Below the pieces are notes generated by a model. It was not told where the DNA came from and did not search any database. It saw nothing but the letters and a program-made list of their open reading frames with translations. DNA of 5,837 nt from Sphingomonadales bacterium (GTDB lineage Bacteria > Pseudomonadota > Alphaproteobacteria > Sphingomonadales > Sphingomonadaceae). The stretch's first letter is position 1, and each line of letters starts with the position of its first letter. A program made the position numbers and the translations under genes. Location of the stretch: positions 1 to 5,837 of the forward strand of contig JAFLDC010000188.1 of the NCBI GenBank assembly GCA_017302775.1, given 5' to 3'. Shown in pieces: positions 1-5,837 of the stretch.

Positions 1-536
1 CCGCCCATGCTGGAACCCGCAATGGCAGTATCGCGCCGGCCGCGGCGGGTGCGATAGGTCTGATCGACCCATTGCTTGAGCGGCCCCGCCAGCCAGTCCA
101 GATAGGCAGTTGAAATGATCGGGCCGCCGGCAAGGCCATCCATCGCGGCGCGCAAGCTCGGCGAGGCCTGATCATATGCCGATTGCGGCAAGTACTGCCG
201 ACAACGATCTTTTCCGGGCGCCCATATCCCGACGATGATATGCGGTTCGATCTGGCCAGTGGCCATGGCCGCCAGCATTGCCTTGTCGGCCGCCCAGACC
301 TTGTTGAAATTGCTCTTCGCAGGATCGAACAGGTTGTGCCCATCGTGCATGTACAGCACCGGATAGCGGCGCTTGCTTTGATCATAGCCGGGCGGCAGCC
401 AGATCGTCAGCCGCTGATCGGGCAGCCCCGTTGCCGCCATCCGCCCGACCTCAACGAACCGGCCGCTGTCGCTGGCAGCCAAAGCCGGCGAAGCCATTGC
501 CATTGCCAGCAGCGCGATCAGCCACCGCCAGATCAT
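1..536 (-). CDS. Exported alpha/beta-hydrolase esterase (esterase D / PF00756 type), C-terminus outside window
   Basis: Probable serine esterase of the periplasm; substrate unknown. ATG 536-534 lies in an ATGA overlap with the GH97 stop, and the frame stays open to the window edge, giving 178 full codons. The N-terminus (Arg-4, hydrophobic run, SPALA) is a convincing Sec signal with cleavage near 20/21. The mature part has LTIWLPPGYD (43-52), RYPVLYMHDGHNLFDP (57-72), IIVGIW (100-105) and the nucleophile elbow GSSMGG (174-179) with Ser-176, the usual order in this family. The catalytic Asp and His would lie beyond the edge. There is no good Shine-Dalgarno site before the start, so translation probably depends on ribosomes ending GH97. 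PF00756-type members include acetyl-xylan, feruloyl and S-formylglutathione esterases and enterochelin hydrolases; the signal peptide makes the formylglutathione role unlikely. A carbohydrate acyl-esterase role is inferred only from the neighbours. Family assignment is fairly sure, function is not. Confidence 0.88.
   Translation of the reverse strand, partial: MIWRWLIALLAMAMASPALAASDSGRFVEVGRMAATGLPDQRLTIWLPPGYDQSKRRYPVLYMHDGHNLFDPAKSNFNKVWAADKAMLAAMATGQIEPHIIVGIWAPGKDRCRQYLPQSAYDQASPSLRAAMDGLAGGPIISTAYLDWLAGPLKQWVDQTYRTRRGRRDTAIAGSSMG
533..536 (-). other. ATGA start/stop overlap between the GH97 and esterase genes
   Basis: The minus strand reads ATGA: ATG (536-534) starts the esterase and TGA (535-533) ends GH97. 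With no clear ribosome site upstream of the esterase, re-initiation by terminating ribosomes is the likely way it is translated. Confidence 0.85.
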
Positions 537-2569
537 TTGAGCCGGCGGAACCGCACCGCCGCGCCGCCACCGGGCGCCAACCGCAGTGTCATGCTGTCCG
601 CCGCCGAAACCGGCCGTTCCTCGATCACGATCGCATGACGCTTGTCGGTCCGGTAATCAGCATCGTCCCCGTCGCGGTATATCTCAGCGACATATTTCGC
701 CCCGGGCGTGAGGAAATCGAGCTTGAAGCTAACGGTCCGGGCTTCCTCGTCACCCACCGCGCCAAGGTACCAGTCCTGCCCGCCGCGCTGCTTGCGGACG
801 ATAGTGACGTAATCGCCGATCTCACCATTGAGCACCCGGGTCTCATCCCAATCTGTCGGCACATCACGGATAAACTTCATCGGCCCGGGGTATCTGGCAT
901 AGTTCTCCGGGGTATCTGCCACCATCTGCACGGGTGAGTAGATCACCACGTAGAGCGCCAGCTGCTTGGCGATGGTCGACAGGATGTTGCTGTCCTTTTC
1001 GCCCTTCAGGCTAAGAATCCCGGGGGTAAAGTCCATCGGCCCTTCCAGCATGCGGGTAAAAACGATGTTCGCCTCATGCTCGGGCGGGTTCTTCCCGCTC
1101 CAGGAGTTGTACTCCATCCCGCGCATCCCTTCGCGCGCGACCCAGTTGGGATAGGTCCGCTGCAAGCCGGTGCCCTTGATCGGTTCGTGGCTGTCAAACG
1201 CAATCTTGTACTTGTTGGCAGCGAGCGCGACCCGGACGAAGTGATTGCTCATCCACTGGCCCTGGTGCCATTCGCGGTATCTGGTGCCGTCAGCATCAAC
1301 CCGTTCGATCTGGCCGGCATCGGTGACATAGCCGGTCTTCACCACCATGTAGCCATTGTCGGCCGCGAATTTGAACGCCTTGTCGAACTGGTTTTCATAG
1401 TGGCTGGCCGCGCCGCCGGTTTCGTGATGGCCGATCAGGCGGACGCCCTTCTTTTTGGCGTAGGCGACCAGCATCTTGACGTCGAAATCCTCGGTCGGCT
1501 TGGCAAAGTCCATGTCCCAGCCATTGCCGAACCAATCGCCATCCCAGCCGACGTTCCAGCCTTCAACCAGCACGTGCGGAATTCCGTTGGCCGCAGCGAA
1601 ATCGATGTAGCGCTTGACGTTTTCATTGGTTGCGCCGTGCTTTGGCCCGCGCGCCCATGACCATTCGCCCTTGATCATGTTCCACCACACCCCGGCAAAT
1701 TTGCCGGGTTTGAACCAGCTGACGTCGCCCAGCTTGTTCGGCTCGTTCAGGTTGAGCATGAGATGGCTCATATAAACACCGGCCGCATCGTCAGCGATGA
1801 TCAGGGTGCGCCACGGCGTAATCCATGCTCCGGTTTTCTCTACCTTGGGTTTGCCTGCTCCCGGAGTCAGCTGCGCGCGTAGCGTAGTGCCCTCGCTGCG
1901 GGAAACGGCCATGCCCGAATAGTCAACCAGCGCCGCTTCGTGGAGCGCTACATGCGTTCCATCGGTCAGCTTGATCGTGACCGGCGTATCCGCCACCGCA
2001 ACGGCAGACAGCGGCGTCCTGTTGTAAAGGTATTCCTCACGGTTCCACAGGAATGCAGGCTTCCACCAGGCCGTCCCATCCTGAGCAAAGGCGAACTCTG
2101 TCAGCTCCTCGGCAATGTTGGTCTTCGCCATATTGGGCTGCTGGGGAAATTCGTATCGAAACCCGACACCATCGTCATAGATCCGAAAGGTAACGGTAAA
2201 TACCCGGGCCAGAGCCGTCGTCTCGCGCAGGTGGACCTTGAGTTCGCGGTAACGGTTGCGAATGCTGCTCCATTCGCCCCAGGGCTGCGTCCAGGTCTGG
2301 TCAAAGTCGCTGACTTCGCTGCCCGTCACTTCGAGCCGGCGATCGATCTTGGCCACATCGGTGAACAGGAAACCCAGCCGGGAGGGATTGATGACCGGTT
2401 TGCCCTTGCGGCTGACCGCATAAAGCGCGCGGCCATCGCCATCGATCGTCAGCTCGACTTTGACCACGCCGCCAGGCGAAGAGGCGGAAACCGGGCTTGT
2501 TGCTTCGGCAAATGCCGGGGCAGCGAACATCAGGGCAGCGGCAGCCCCCATCACAGGCATCAAATGCAT
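533..2569 (-). CDS. GH97 alpha-glucosidase, exported, SusB-like inverting type
   Basis: Releases glucose from the non-reducing ends of alpha-glucans in the periplasm. From ATG 2569 it has 678 residues, in the family range (SusB is about 740). An AGAGGA ribosome site nine bases upstream supports this start; longer in-frame versions run into the upstream gene. Residues 1-21 form a Sec signal ending APAFA, cleaved near 21/22, although its n-region has no Lys or Arg. Then come an N-terminal beta-sandwich (about 30-290), a TIM barrel (about 295-570) and a C-terminal beta domain (about 575-678). Residues matching SusB are in place: H381 and E383 in HHETGG, E462 in DSHEPIK, and E480 and E486 in REGMRGMEYN. 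By the SusB scheme E486 is the general acid and E383/E462 the base pair with calcium, giving inversion. The 18- and 6-residue spacings of the last three glutamates equal those of SusB as I recall them. This argues against the retaining alpha-galactosidase branch. The next gene overlaps by four bases. Confidence 0.95.
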   Translation of the reverse strand: MHLMPVMGAAAALMFAAPAFAEATSPVSASSPGGVVKVELTIDGDGRALYAVSRKGKPVINPSRLGFLFTDVAKIDRRLEVTGSEVSDFDQTWTQPWGEWSSIRNRYRELKVHLRETTALARVFTVTFRIYDDGVGFRYEFPQQPNMAKTNIAEELTEFAFAQDGTAWWKPAFLWNREEYLYNRTPLSAVAVADTPVTIKLTDGTHVALHEAALVDYSGMAVSRSEGTTLRAQLTPGAGKPKVEKTGAWITPWRTLIIADDAAGVYMSHLMLNLNEPNKLGDVSWFKPGKFAGVWWNMIKGEWSWARGPKHGATNENVKRYIDFAAANGIPHVLVEGWNVGWDGDWFGNGWDMDFAKPTEDFDVKMLVAYAKKKGVRLIGHHETGGAASHYENQFDKAFKFAADNGYMVVKTGYVTDAGQIERVDADGTRYREWHQGQWMSNHFVRVALAANKYKIAFDSHEPIKGTGLQRTYPNWVAREGMRGMEYNSWSGKNPPEHEANIVFTRMLEGPMDFTPGILSLKGEKDSNILSTIAKQLALYVVIYSPVQMVADTPENYARYPGPMKFIRDVPTDWDETRVLNGEIGDYVTIVRKQRGGQDWYLGAVGDEEARTVSFKLDFLTPGAKYVAEIYRDGDDADYRTDKRHAIVIEERPVSAADSMTLRLAPGGGAAVRFRRLK
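1691..1708. repeat. Perfect 18-bp palindrome inside the GH97 gene
   Basis: The sequence CCCGGCAAATTTGCCGGG is its own reverse complement with two nine-base arms and no spacer; the flanking bases do not extend it. It coincides exactly with codons 288-293 (PGKFAG) of GH97, a segment just before the barrel that is probably constrained as protein. It may therefore be incidental; no function is claimed. Confidence 0.9.
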
Positions 2570-2571
2570 CA
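2567..2571 (-). other. TGATG stop/start overlap between the GH13_23-like and GH97 genes
   Basis: The minus strand reads TGATG: TGA (2571-2569) ends the alpha-glucosidase and ATG (2569-2567) starts GH97, sharing one base. This arrangement usually means translational coupling and a shared transcript. Confidence 0.85.
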
Positions 2572-4200
2572 GGCTTGTTCCTCTACCAACAGCGCGCCAA
2601 ACGGCGGCAAGGTTTCCAAATCCGCGCCGTTGACCGACGCCAGCACACGCCCGCCCGCTGCCAGCGCAACTGGCCACGTTTGCAGCGCCGTGCTGAAATT
2701 GAACAGGCAGATGATCGATTGCCCATTCCCGCGGCGCCGCACTGCCAGGGTGACATCATCATGATGGAGCACGTCAAACGTCCCGCAGCGCAGGGCCGTT
2801 TCGCTGCGCCGCAAATGCAGCAAGGCGATGGTCAGGTTAAGCAGTGATTCCGGATCGGACTGTTGGCGGTCTACCGCCCTGGCGAGGTTTTCATCGCCCA
2901 GCGGCAGCCACGGCGTACCCTGACTGAACCCGCCATGTTCGTCTTGCGCCGTCCACGGCATCGGCGTGCGTGCACCATCGCGCGACAGCGTCAGCGGCCA
3001 ATTGGCGATCGCTTCGGGATCGCGCAGCTGATCGAACGGGATGTCCACCTGGGTCAGCCCCAGTTCCTCGCCCTGATAAAGGATGATGTTGCCGCGCAGC
3101 GCACATAGCAGCATGGCTTTGAACCGCCCGAAGGCATCGCGCTGATCGCCGTCGCACCACCGCGACAGCGCGCGGGGAGCATCGTGGTTCTCAAATGCCC
3201 AGCTTGGCCAACCGACGCCCTCACTCTCGGGCCAGTTGGCCTGCGCTGCTGCGACCAGCGCGGGAGTCAGGCGGTCGGCATAAAGAAAATCAAACCCATA
3301 TGCGCTGTTCAGCCGTGTATCGTCGGCGGTGAAGGCGTGCATTTCGGCCAACGCGTGCCGTCCGCCGACCTCGGCCATGGTAAAAATCGCACCATAACCA
3401 TCGCACAGCGCCCTGATCCGCTCGATAAAGCGGGGAATATCGGGATGGGACTGGTTGTACAGATGCAGCTGGAAATCGAACGGCCGGGTCCGGACTTTGC
3501 CGTCATCCGGCGCCGGCGGATTATCGGTCAGCGCCAGATCGTGCATCGCAAAGTTCAGCGCATCGAGCCGGAACCCGTCGACCCCGCGCTCAAGCCAGAA
3601 CCGGGCGGCGGCCAGCAGCGCCTCTTGCACCGCCGGATTGTGGCAATTGAGCTGCGGCTGACTGGGCAGGAAATTGTGCAGATAATACTGCCCGCGCCGC
3701 GCATCCCAGGTCCACGACGGGCCGCCGAACACCGACTGCCAGTTGCTTGGGGGCGATCCATCGGCTTTTGGATCAGCCCAGACGTACCAGTCTGCGCGGG
3801 CGTTTTCGCGGTTCGCCCGGCTTTCCGCAAACCAGGCATGCTGGTCCGAGGTATGCGAATAGACCTGATCGACCATAACCTTCAGGCCCAGCGCATGAGC
3901 GCGCGCCACCAATGCGTCGAAATCGGCCAGTGTGCCGAAGATCGGATCGACATCGCAATAGTCCGCCACGTCATAGCCGAAGTCCGCCATTGGCGAGGTG
4001 TAGAACGGCGAAACCCAGATCGCATCGACGCCCAGCGCGGCCACGTAATCAAGCCGCGATGTGATCCCCGGTAAATCGCCTATGCCGTCACCGTTGGTGT
4101 CAGCAAAACTGCGCGGATAGATCTGGTAGATCGCCGCGCCGCGCCACCACTGCCGCCCGGTGGGCACTGTTCCGACGGAAATCTGGGACATGCTGTTCAT
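2569..4200 (-). CDS. GH13 alpha-glucosidase, subfamily 23-like (maltose / short maltooligosaccharides)
   Basis: Hydrolyses terminal alpha-glucosidic bonds of maltose and short oligosaccharides by the retaining mechanism; relatives also transglucosylate. From ATG 4200 it has 543 residues, normal for the family. It opens with WWRGAAIYQIYPRSFADTNGDGIGD, typical of the oligo-1,6-glucosidase/alpha-glucosidase branch. Region I is VDQVYSHTSDQH (D111, H116); nucleophile D213 lies in GFRLDALNFAMHD, acid/base E277 in MAEVGG and D340 in FENHD. RDGARTPMPW (408-416) is another hallmark. The SHTSDQH and LDALNFAMHD wording points to GH13_23 (XgtA/HaG-like), from memory of the family. No signal peptide is visible, so cytoplasmic action is likely. 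Start choice: ATG 4200 or ATG 4191 (three codons later) both follow the upstream stop; an in-frame TTG at 4242 would overlap the upstream gene and adds an unconserved-looking tail. None has a strong ribosome site. The stop TGA overlaps the GH97 start. Confidence 0.94.
   Translation of the reverse strand: MNSMSQISVGTVPTGRQWWRGAAIYQIYPRSFADTNGDGIGDLPGITSRLDYVAALGVDAIWVSPFYTSPMADFGYDVADYCDVDPIFGTLADFDALVARAHALGLKVMVDQVYSHTSDQHAWFAESRANRENARADWYVWADPKADGSPPSNWQSVFGGPSWTWDARRGQYYLHNFLPSQPQLNCHNPAVQEALLAAARFWLERGVDGFRLDALNFAMHDLALTDNPPAPDDGKVRTRPFDFQLHLYNQSHPDIPRFIERIRALCDGYGAIFTMAEVGGRHALAEMHAFTADDTRLNSAYGFDFLYADRLTPALVAAAQANWPESEGVGWPSWAFENHDAPRALSRWCDGDQRDAFGRFKAMLLCALRGNIILYQGEELGLTQVDIPFDQLRDPEAIANWPLTLSRDGARTPMPWTAQDEHGGFSQGTPWLPLGDENLARAVDRQQSDPESLLNLTIALLHLRRSETALRCGTFDVLHHDDVTLAVRRRGNGQSIICLFNFSTALQTWPVALAAGGRVLASVNGADLETLPPFGALLVEEQA
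2579..2584 (-). promoter_or_regulatory. Ribosome binding site of the GH97 gene
   Basis: On the minus strand AGAGGA lies nine bases before ATG 2569, inside the last codons of the GH13_23-like gene. It is the clearest Shine-Dalgarno match at any gene start in the window. It decides the GH97 start in favour of 2569 rather than upstream in-frame codons or the Met three codons downstream (2560). Confidence 0.72.
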
Positions 4201-4219
4201 CACTGGGGAGCACTTTTCA

Positions 4220-5837
4220 CTACTTGGCCGCACAGACGGCAAAGCCGAATGCCGGAAGGGTTACTGTCAGGCTGCCGGGCGCATCGGCCTTCAGCGCGCA
4301 CTGACCGGCAAGCGGAGCAAAGACAAGGCTGGCCGGATCGACTGCAATCCTATTCGTGACCGGCCTGTCCGATGTGTTGAACGCCAGCACCACTTCACGC
4401 CGCGTGCGCGGATCGAACCGCGAAATTGCCAGAATACCCGGTTTGTCGGAGAAGGCGCGGATCGTCTGCAGGCCTCCCGTGAGCGCCGGGGTGGTCCGGC
4501 GTATCGCAGAAAGCTCGGCAATCAGACGATAAAGCGGATGGCGCACATCAAAATTCGCATCGGCCGTGGTGGCGTCCGTTCCGATCAGGTGATTGTCGTT
4601 ATAGACCGCCACCTGGCTGGGGAACATGTCCTCACGCGCAAGCTGATCGTTGCCGTCCGAAACGAACCCCTGCTCGTCACCCGAATAGATCGTTGGCACG
4701 CCGCGCAGGGTGAGCATCATGGCATGGCCCAGCATCACCCGCGACAGCAACTCGTCCTGCGAGATGCCGGGGTTACCCTGCTTCACGAACATCGAGAAGC
4801 GCCCGAAATCGTGATTCCCCAGGAAGGTAGGCAAGCGCAGCGCAGCCTTCTCACCGCCGCGATAAAGCGCATCATCCTCAAACATCCGCGCCACCTTGTC
4901 CGTCCCGATCTTGCCCGAGACCGCCTGCTGCATAGCGGCAGCGAAGGCCATGTCGATCGGTGCGGACAGATGTGCGATGTGGCTCCACCGCGCGAGGAAG
5001 CCGGGGTCGATCTCGCCCGTCGCCACCTCGGCGAAGATGTGGAAATTGGGAATGCCCCGCGCCCTGGCCCGCGCCATCATGGCCGGCTCAAACGCTCGCC
5101 AGAACGCGGGATCGACGTGGCGCGCGGTATCGATCCGAAATCCGTCTATCCCGAACCGGTCGATCCAGCTGCCATAGATCTCGATCATTCCGGCCACGAC
5201 CCGGGGATGCTCGGTCGCGATGTCGTCCAGCCCAACGAAATCGCCATAGAGCGCGCTTTCGCCAACCCAGTTCGAATTGCCCCGGTTGTGATAATAGATC
5301 GGGTTGTTGAGCCAGGCCGGCTTCTTCACCCGTTCTTCGCCACTGGGGACATAGGGTGTGTAGGCAAAGGACGGATCCGTCAGTTTTGACCAGTTGGCGG
5401 CGCCAGGCACATGATCGCCAGCGAAGCCGGGGTTTATCGCCGGCCCGTTGACGCCGCCGCGCCGTGAAAACGGGTAGTCGGCCTTGCTGCGATAGGCGTA
5501 GTCGCCGCCTTCACGATACTGGATCACATCGGCGGTGTGGTTGACGATGATATCCATGTAGACCTTGATCCCGCGGGCATGCGCGGCATCGACGAAGCCT
5601 TTGAACTCCGCCTCGGTCCCGAAATGCGGATCTATCGTGGTGAAATCCGTGATCCAGTAGCCGTGATAGCCTGCGCTCTCATCACCCTTCGGGCCTTGCA
5701 CCGGCTTGTTCTTGAACACCGGTGCAAACCAGATCGCTGTGATCCCCATCCCCTGAATGTAATCAAGTTTACGGGTCAGCCCGTTTAGGTCGCCGCCGTG
5801 ATAAAACCCCTTGGCAGTGGGATCGAACCCCGTGACG
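4220..5837 (-). CDS. GH13 alpha-amylase family glycoside hydrolase, N-terminus outside window
   Basis: Endo- or exo-acting hydrolase of alpha-1,4-glucans, the first visible gene of the cluster. The reading frame is open to the window edge; 538 codons are visible (first complete codon at 5836, stop TAG at 4222-4220). The fragment opens with GFYHGGDLNGL, an early barrel motif, so perhaps the first beta-strand and any signal peptide are missing. The Met at 5749 lies inside the barrel (GMGITAIWFAPV) and is not the start. In fragment numbering all GH13 regions are present: DIIVNH (D95, H100), GFRIDTARH with nucleophile D236, FAEV with acid/base E270, and FLGNHD with transition-state stabiliser D343. 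Region V reads LDDIAT near 203-208. A beta-rich C-terminal domain (about 465-538) closes the protein. The catalytic machinery looks intact. The exact specificity (alpha-amylase, cyclomaltodextrinase or neopullulanase-like) cannot be fixed from motifs. Export is plausible but unseen. Confidence 0.93.
   Translation of the reverse strand, partial: VTGFDPTAKGFYHGGDLNGLTRKLDYIQGMGITAIWFAPVFKNKPVQGPKGDESAGYHGYWITDFTTIDPHFGTEAEFKGFVDAAHARGIKVYMDIIVNHTADVIQYREGGDYAYRSKADYPFSRRGGVNGPAINPGFAGDHVPGAANWSKLTDPSFAYTPYVPSGEERVKKPAWLNNPIYYHNRGNSNWVGESALYGDFVGLDDIATEHPRVVAGMIEIYGSWIDRFGIDGFRIDTARHVDPAFWRAFEPAMMARARARGIPNFHIFAEVATGEIDPGFLARWSHIAHLSAPIDMAFAAAMQQAVSGKIGTDKVARMFEDDALYRGGEKAALRLPTFLGNHDFGRFSMFVKQGNPGISQDELLSRVMLGHAMMLTLRGVPTIYSGDEQGFVSDGNDQLAREDMFPSQVAVYNDNHLIGTDATTADANFDVRHPLYRLIAELSAIRRTTPALTGGLQTIRAFSDKPGILAISRFDPRTRREVVLAFNTSDRPVTNRIAVDPASLVFAPLAGQCALKADAPGSLTVTLPAFGFAVCAAK

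Noticed and set aside
183..937. Two overlapping plus-strand open frames (151 and 168 codons) opposite the esterase start and the GH97 3' end
   Set aside because: The minus strand here encodes the esterase signal peptide and core and the GH97 C-terminal domain. The plus-strand products are Arg/Pro-rich and featureless.
2570..2677. A 36-codon N-terminal extension of GH97 from an upstream in-frame start
   Set aside because: It overlaps the C-terminal coding part of the GH13_23-like gene, would bury the signal peptide, and lacks the AGAGGA site that sits before ATG 2569.
1940..2764. A 274-codon plus-strand open frame spanning the GH13_23/GH97 junction
   Set aside because: It crosses the antisense of two well-supported genes and shows no domain or plausible ribosome site.
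3184..4074. A 296-codon plus-strand open frame opposite the GH13_23-like gene
   Set aside because: Low-complexity, Arg/Pro/Gly-rich translation without motifs, fully antisense to a clear enzyme gene.
4201..4219. Possible promoter or terminator in the 19-bp gap after the GH13 amylase gene
   Set aside because: Too short for a promoter or hairpin terminator, and no inverted repeat or T-run is visible.
4160..5389. A 409-codon open frame on the plus strand opposite the GH13 amylase gene
   Set aside because: It lies antisense to a gene with all GH13 motifs. Its translation is rich in Arg, His, Gly and Pro with no recognisable domain, as expected of a shadow frame in GC-rich DNA.

Overview
The window is one end-to-end, minus-strand gene cluster for breaking down alpha-glucans (starch, maltodextrin, maltose). 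It comes from a high-GC Gram-negative bacterium. Several features suggest an alphaproteobacterium of the Sphingomonadales/Caulobacterales type: dense GC-rich coding, a GH13 amylase with a GH13_23-like alpha-glucosidase and a SusB-like GH97 enzyme, and Sec-type signal peptides on two products. The taxon is inferred from gene content and protein style; there is no rRNA or other marker gene here.

Transcription runs from high to low coordinates. (1) 5837-4220: a GH13 alpha-amylase-family enzyme whose N-terminus lies outside the window. (2) 4200-2569: a complete GH13 alpha-glucosidase resembling subfamily 23, with no visible export signal. (3) 2569-533: a complete exported GH97 alpha-glucosidase with the full inverting catalytic set. 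(4) 536-1: the first 178 codons of an exported alpha/beta-hydrolase esterase (esterase D/PF00756 type), cut by the window edge just after its GSSMGG nucleophile motif.

The genes are packed tightly: 19 bp between genes 1 and 2, a one-base TGATG stop/start overlap between 2 and 3, and a four-base ATGA overlap between 3 and 4. There is no room for internal promoters between genes and no terminator is visible, so the block is probably one operon whose promoter and terminator lie outside the window. Virtually every base is coding; no RNA genes, mobile elements, CRISPR arrays or gene-free stretches were seen.

Inferred pathway: the GH13 amylase cuts longer alpha-glucans, the periplasmic GH97 enzyme releases glucose from non-reducing ends, and the apparently cytoplasmic GH13_23-type enzyme splits imported maltose or short maltooligosaccharides. 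An outer-membrane receptor, an inner-membrane sugar transporter and a regulator would be expected nearby but are not in the window. The esterase is the least explained member: its tight coupling to GH97 suggests a shared condition of use, but its substrate cannot be read from the sequence. I see no clearly novel system; this looks like a well-made carbohydrate utilisation locus with one functional loose end.
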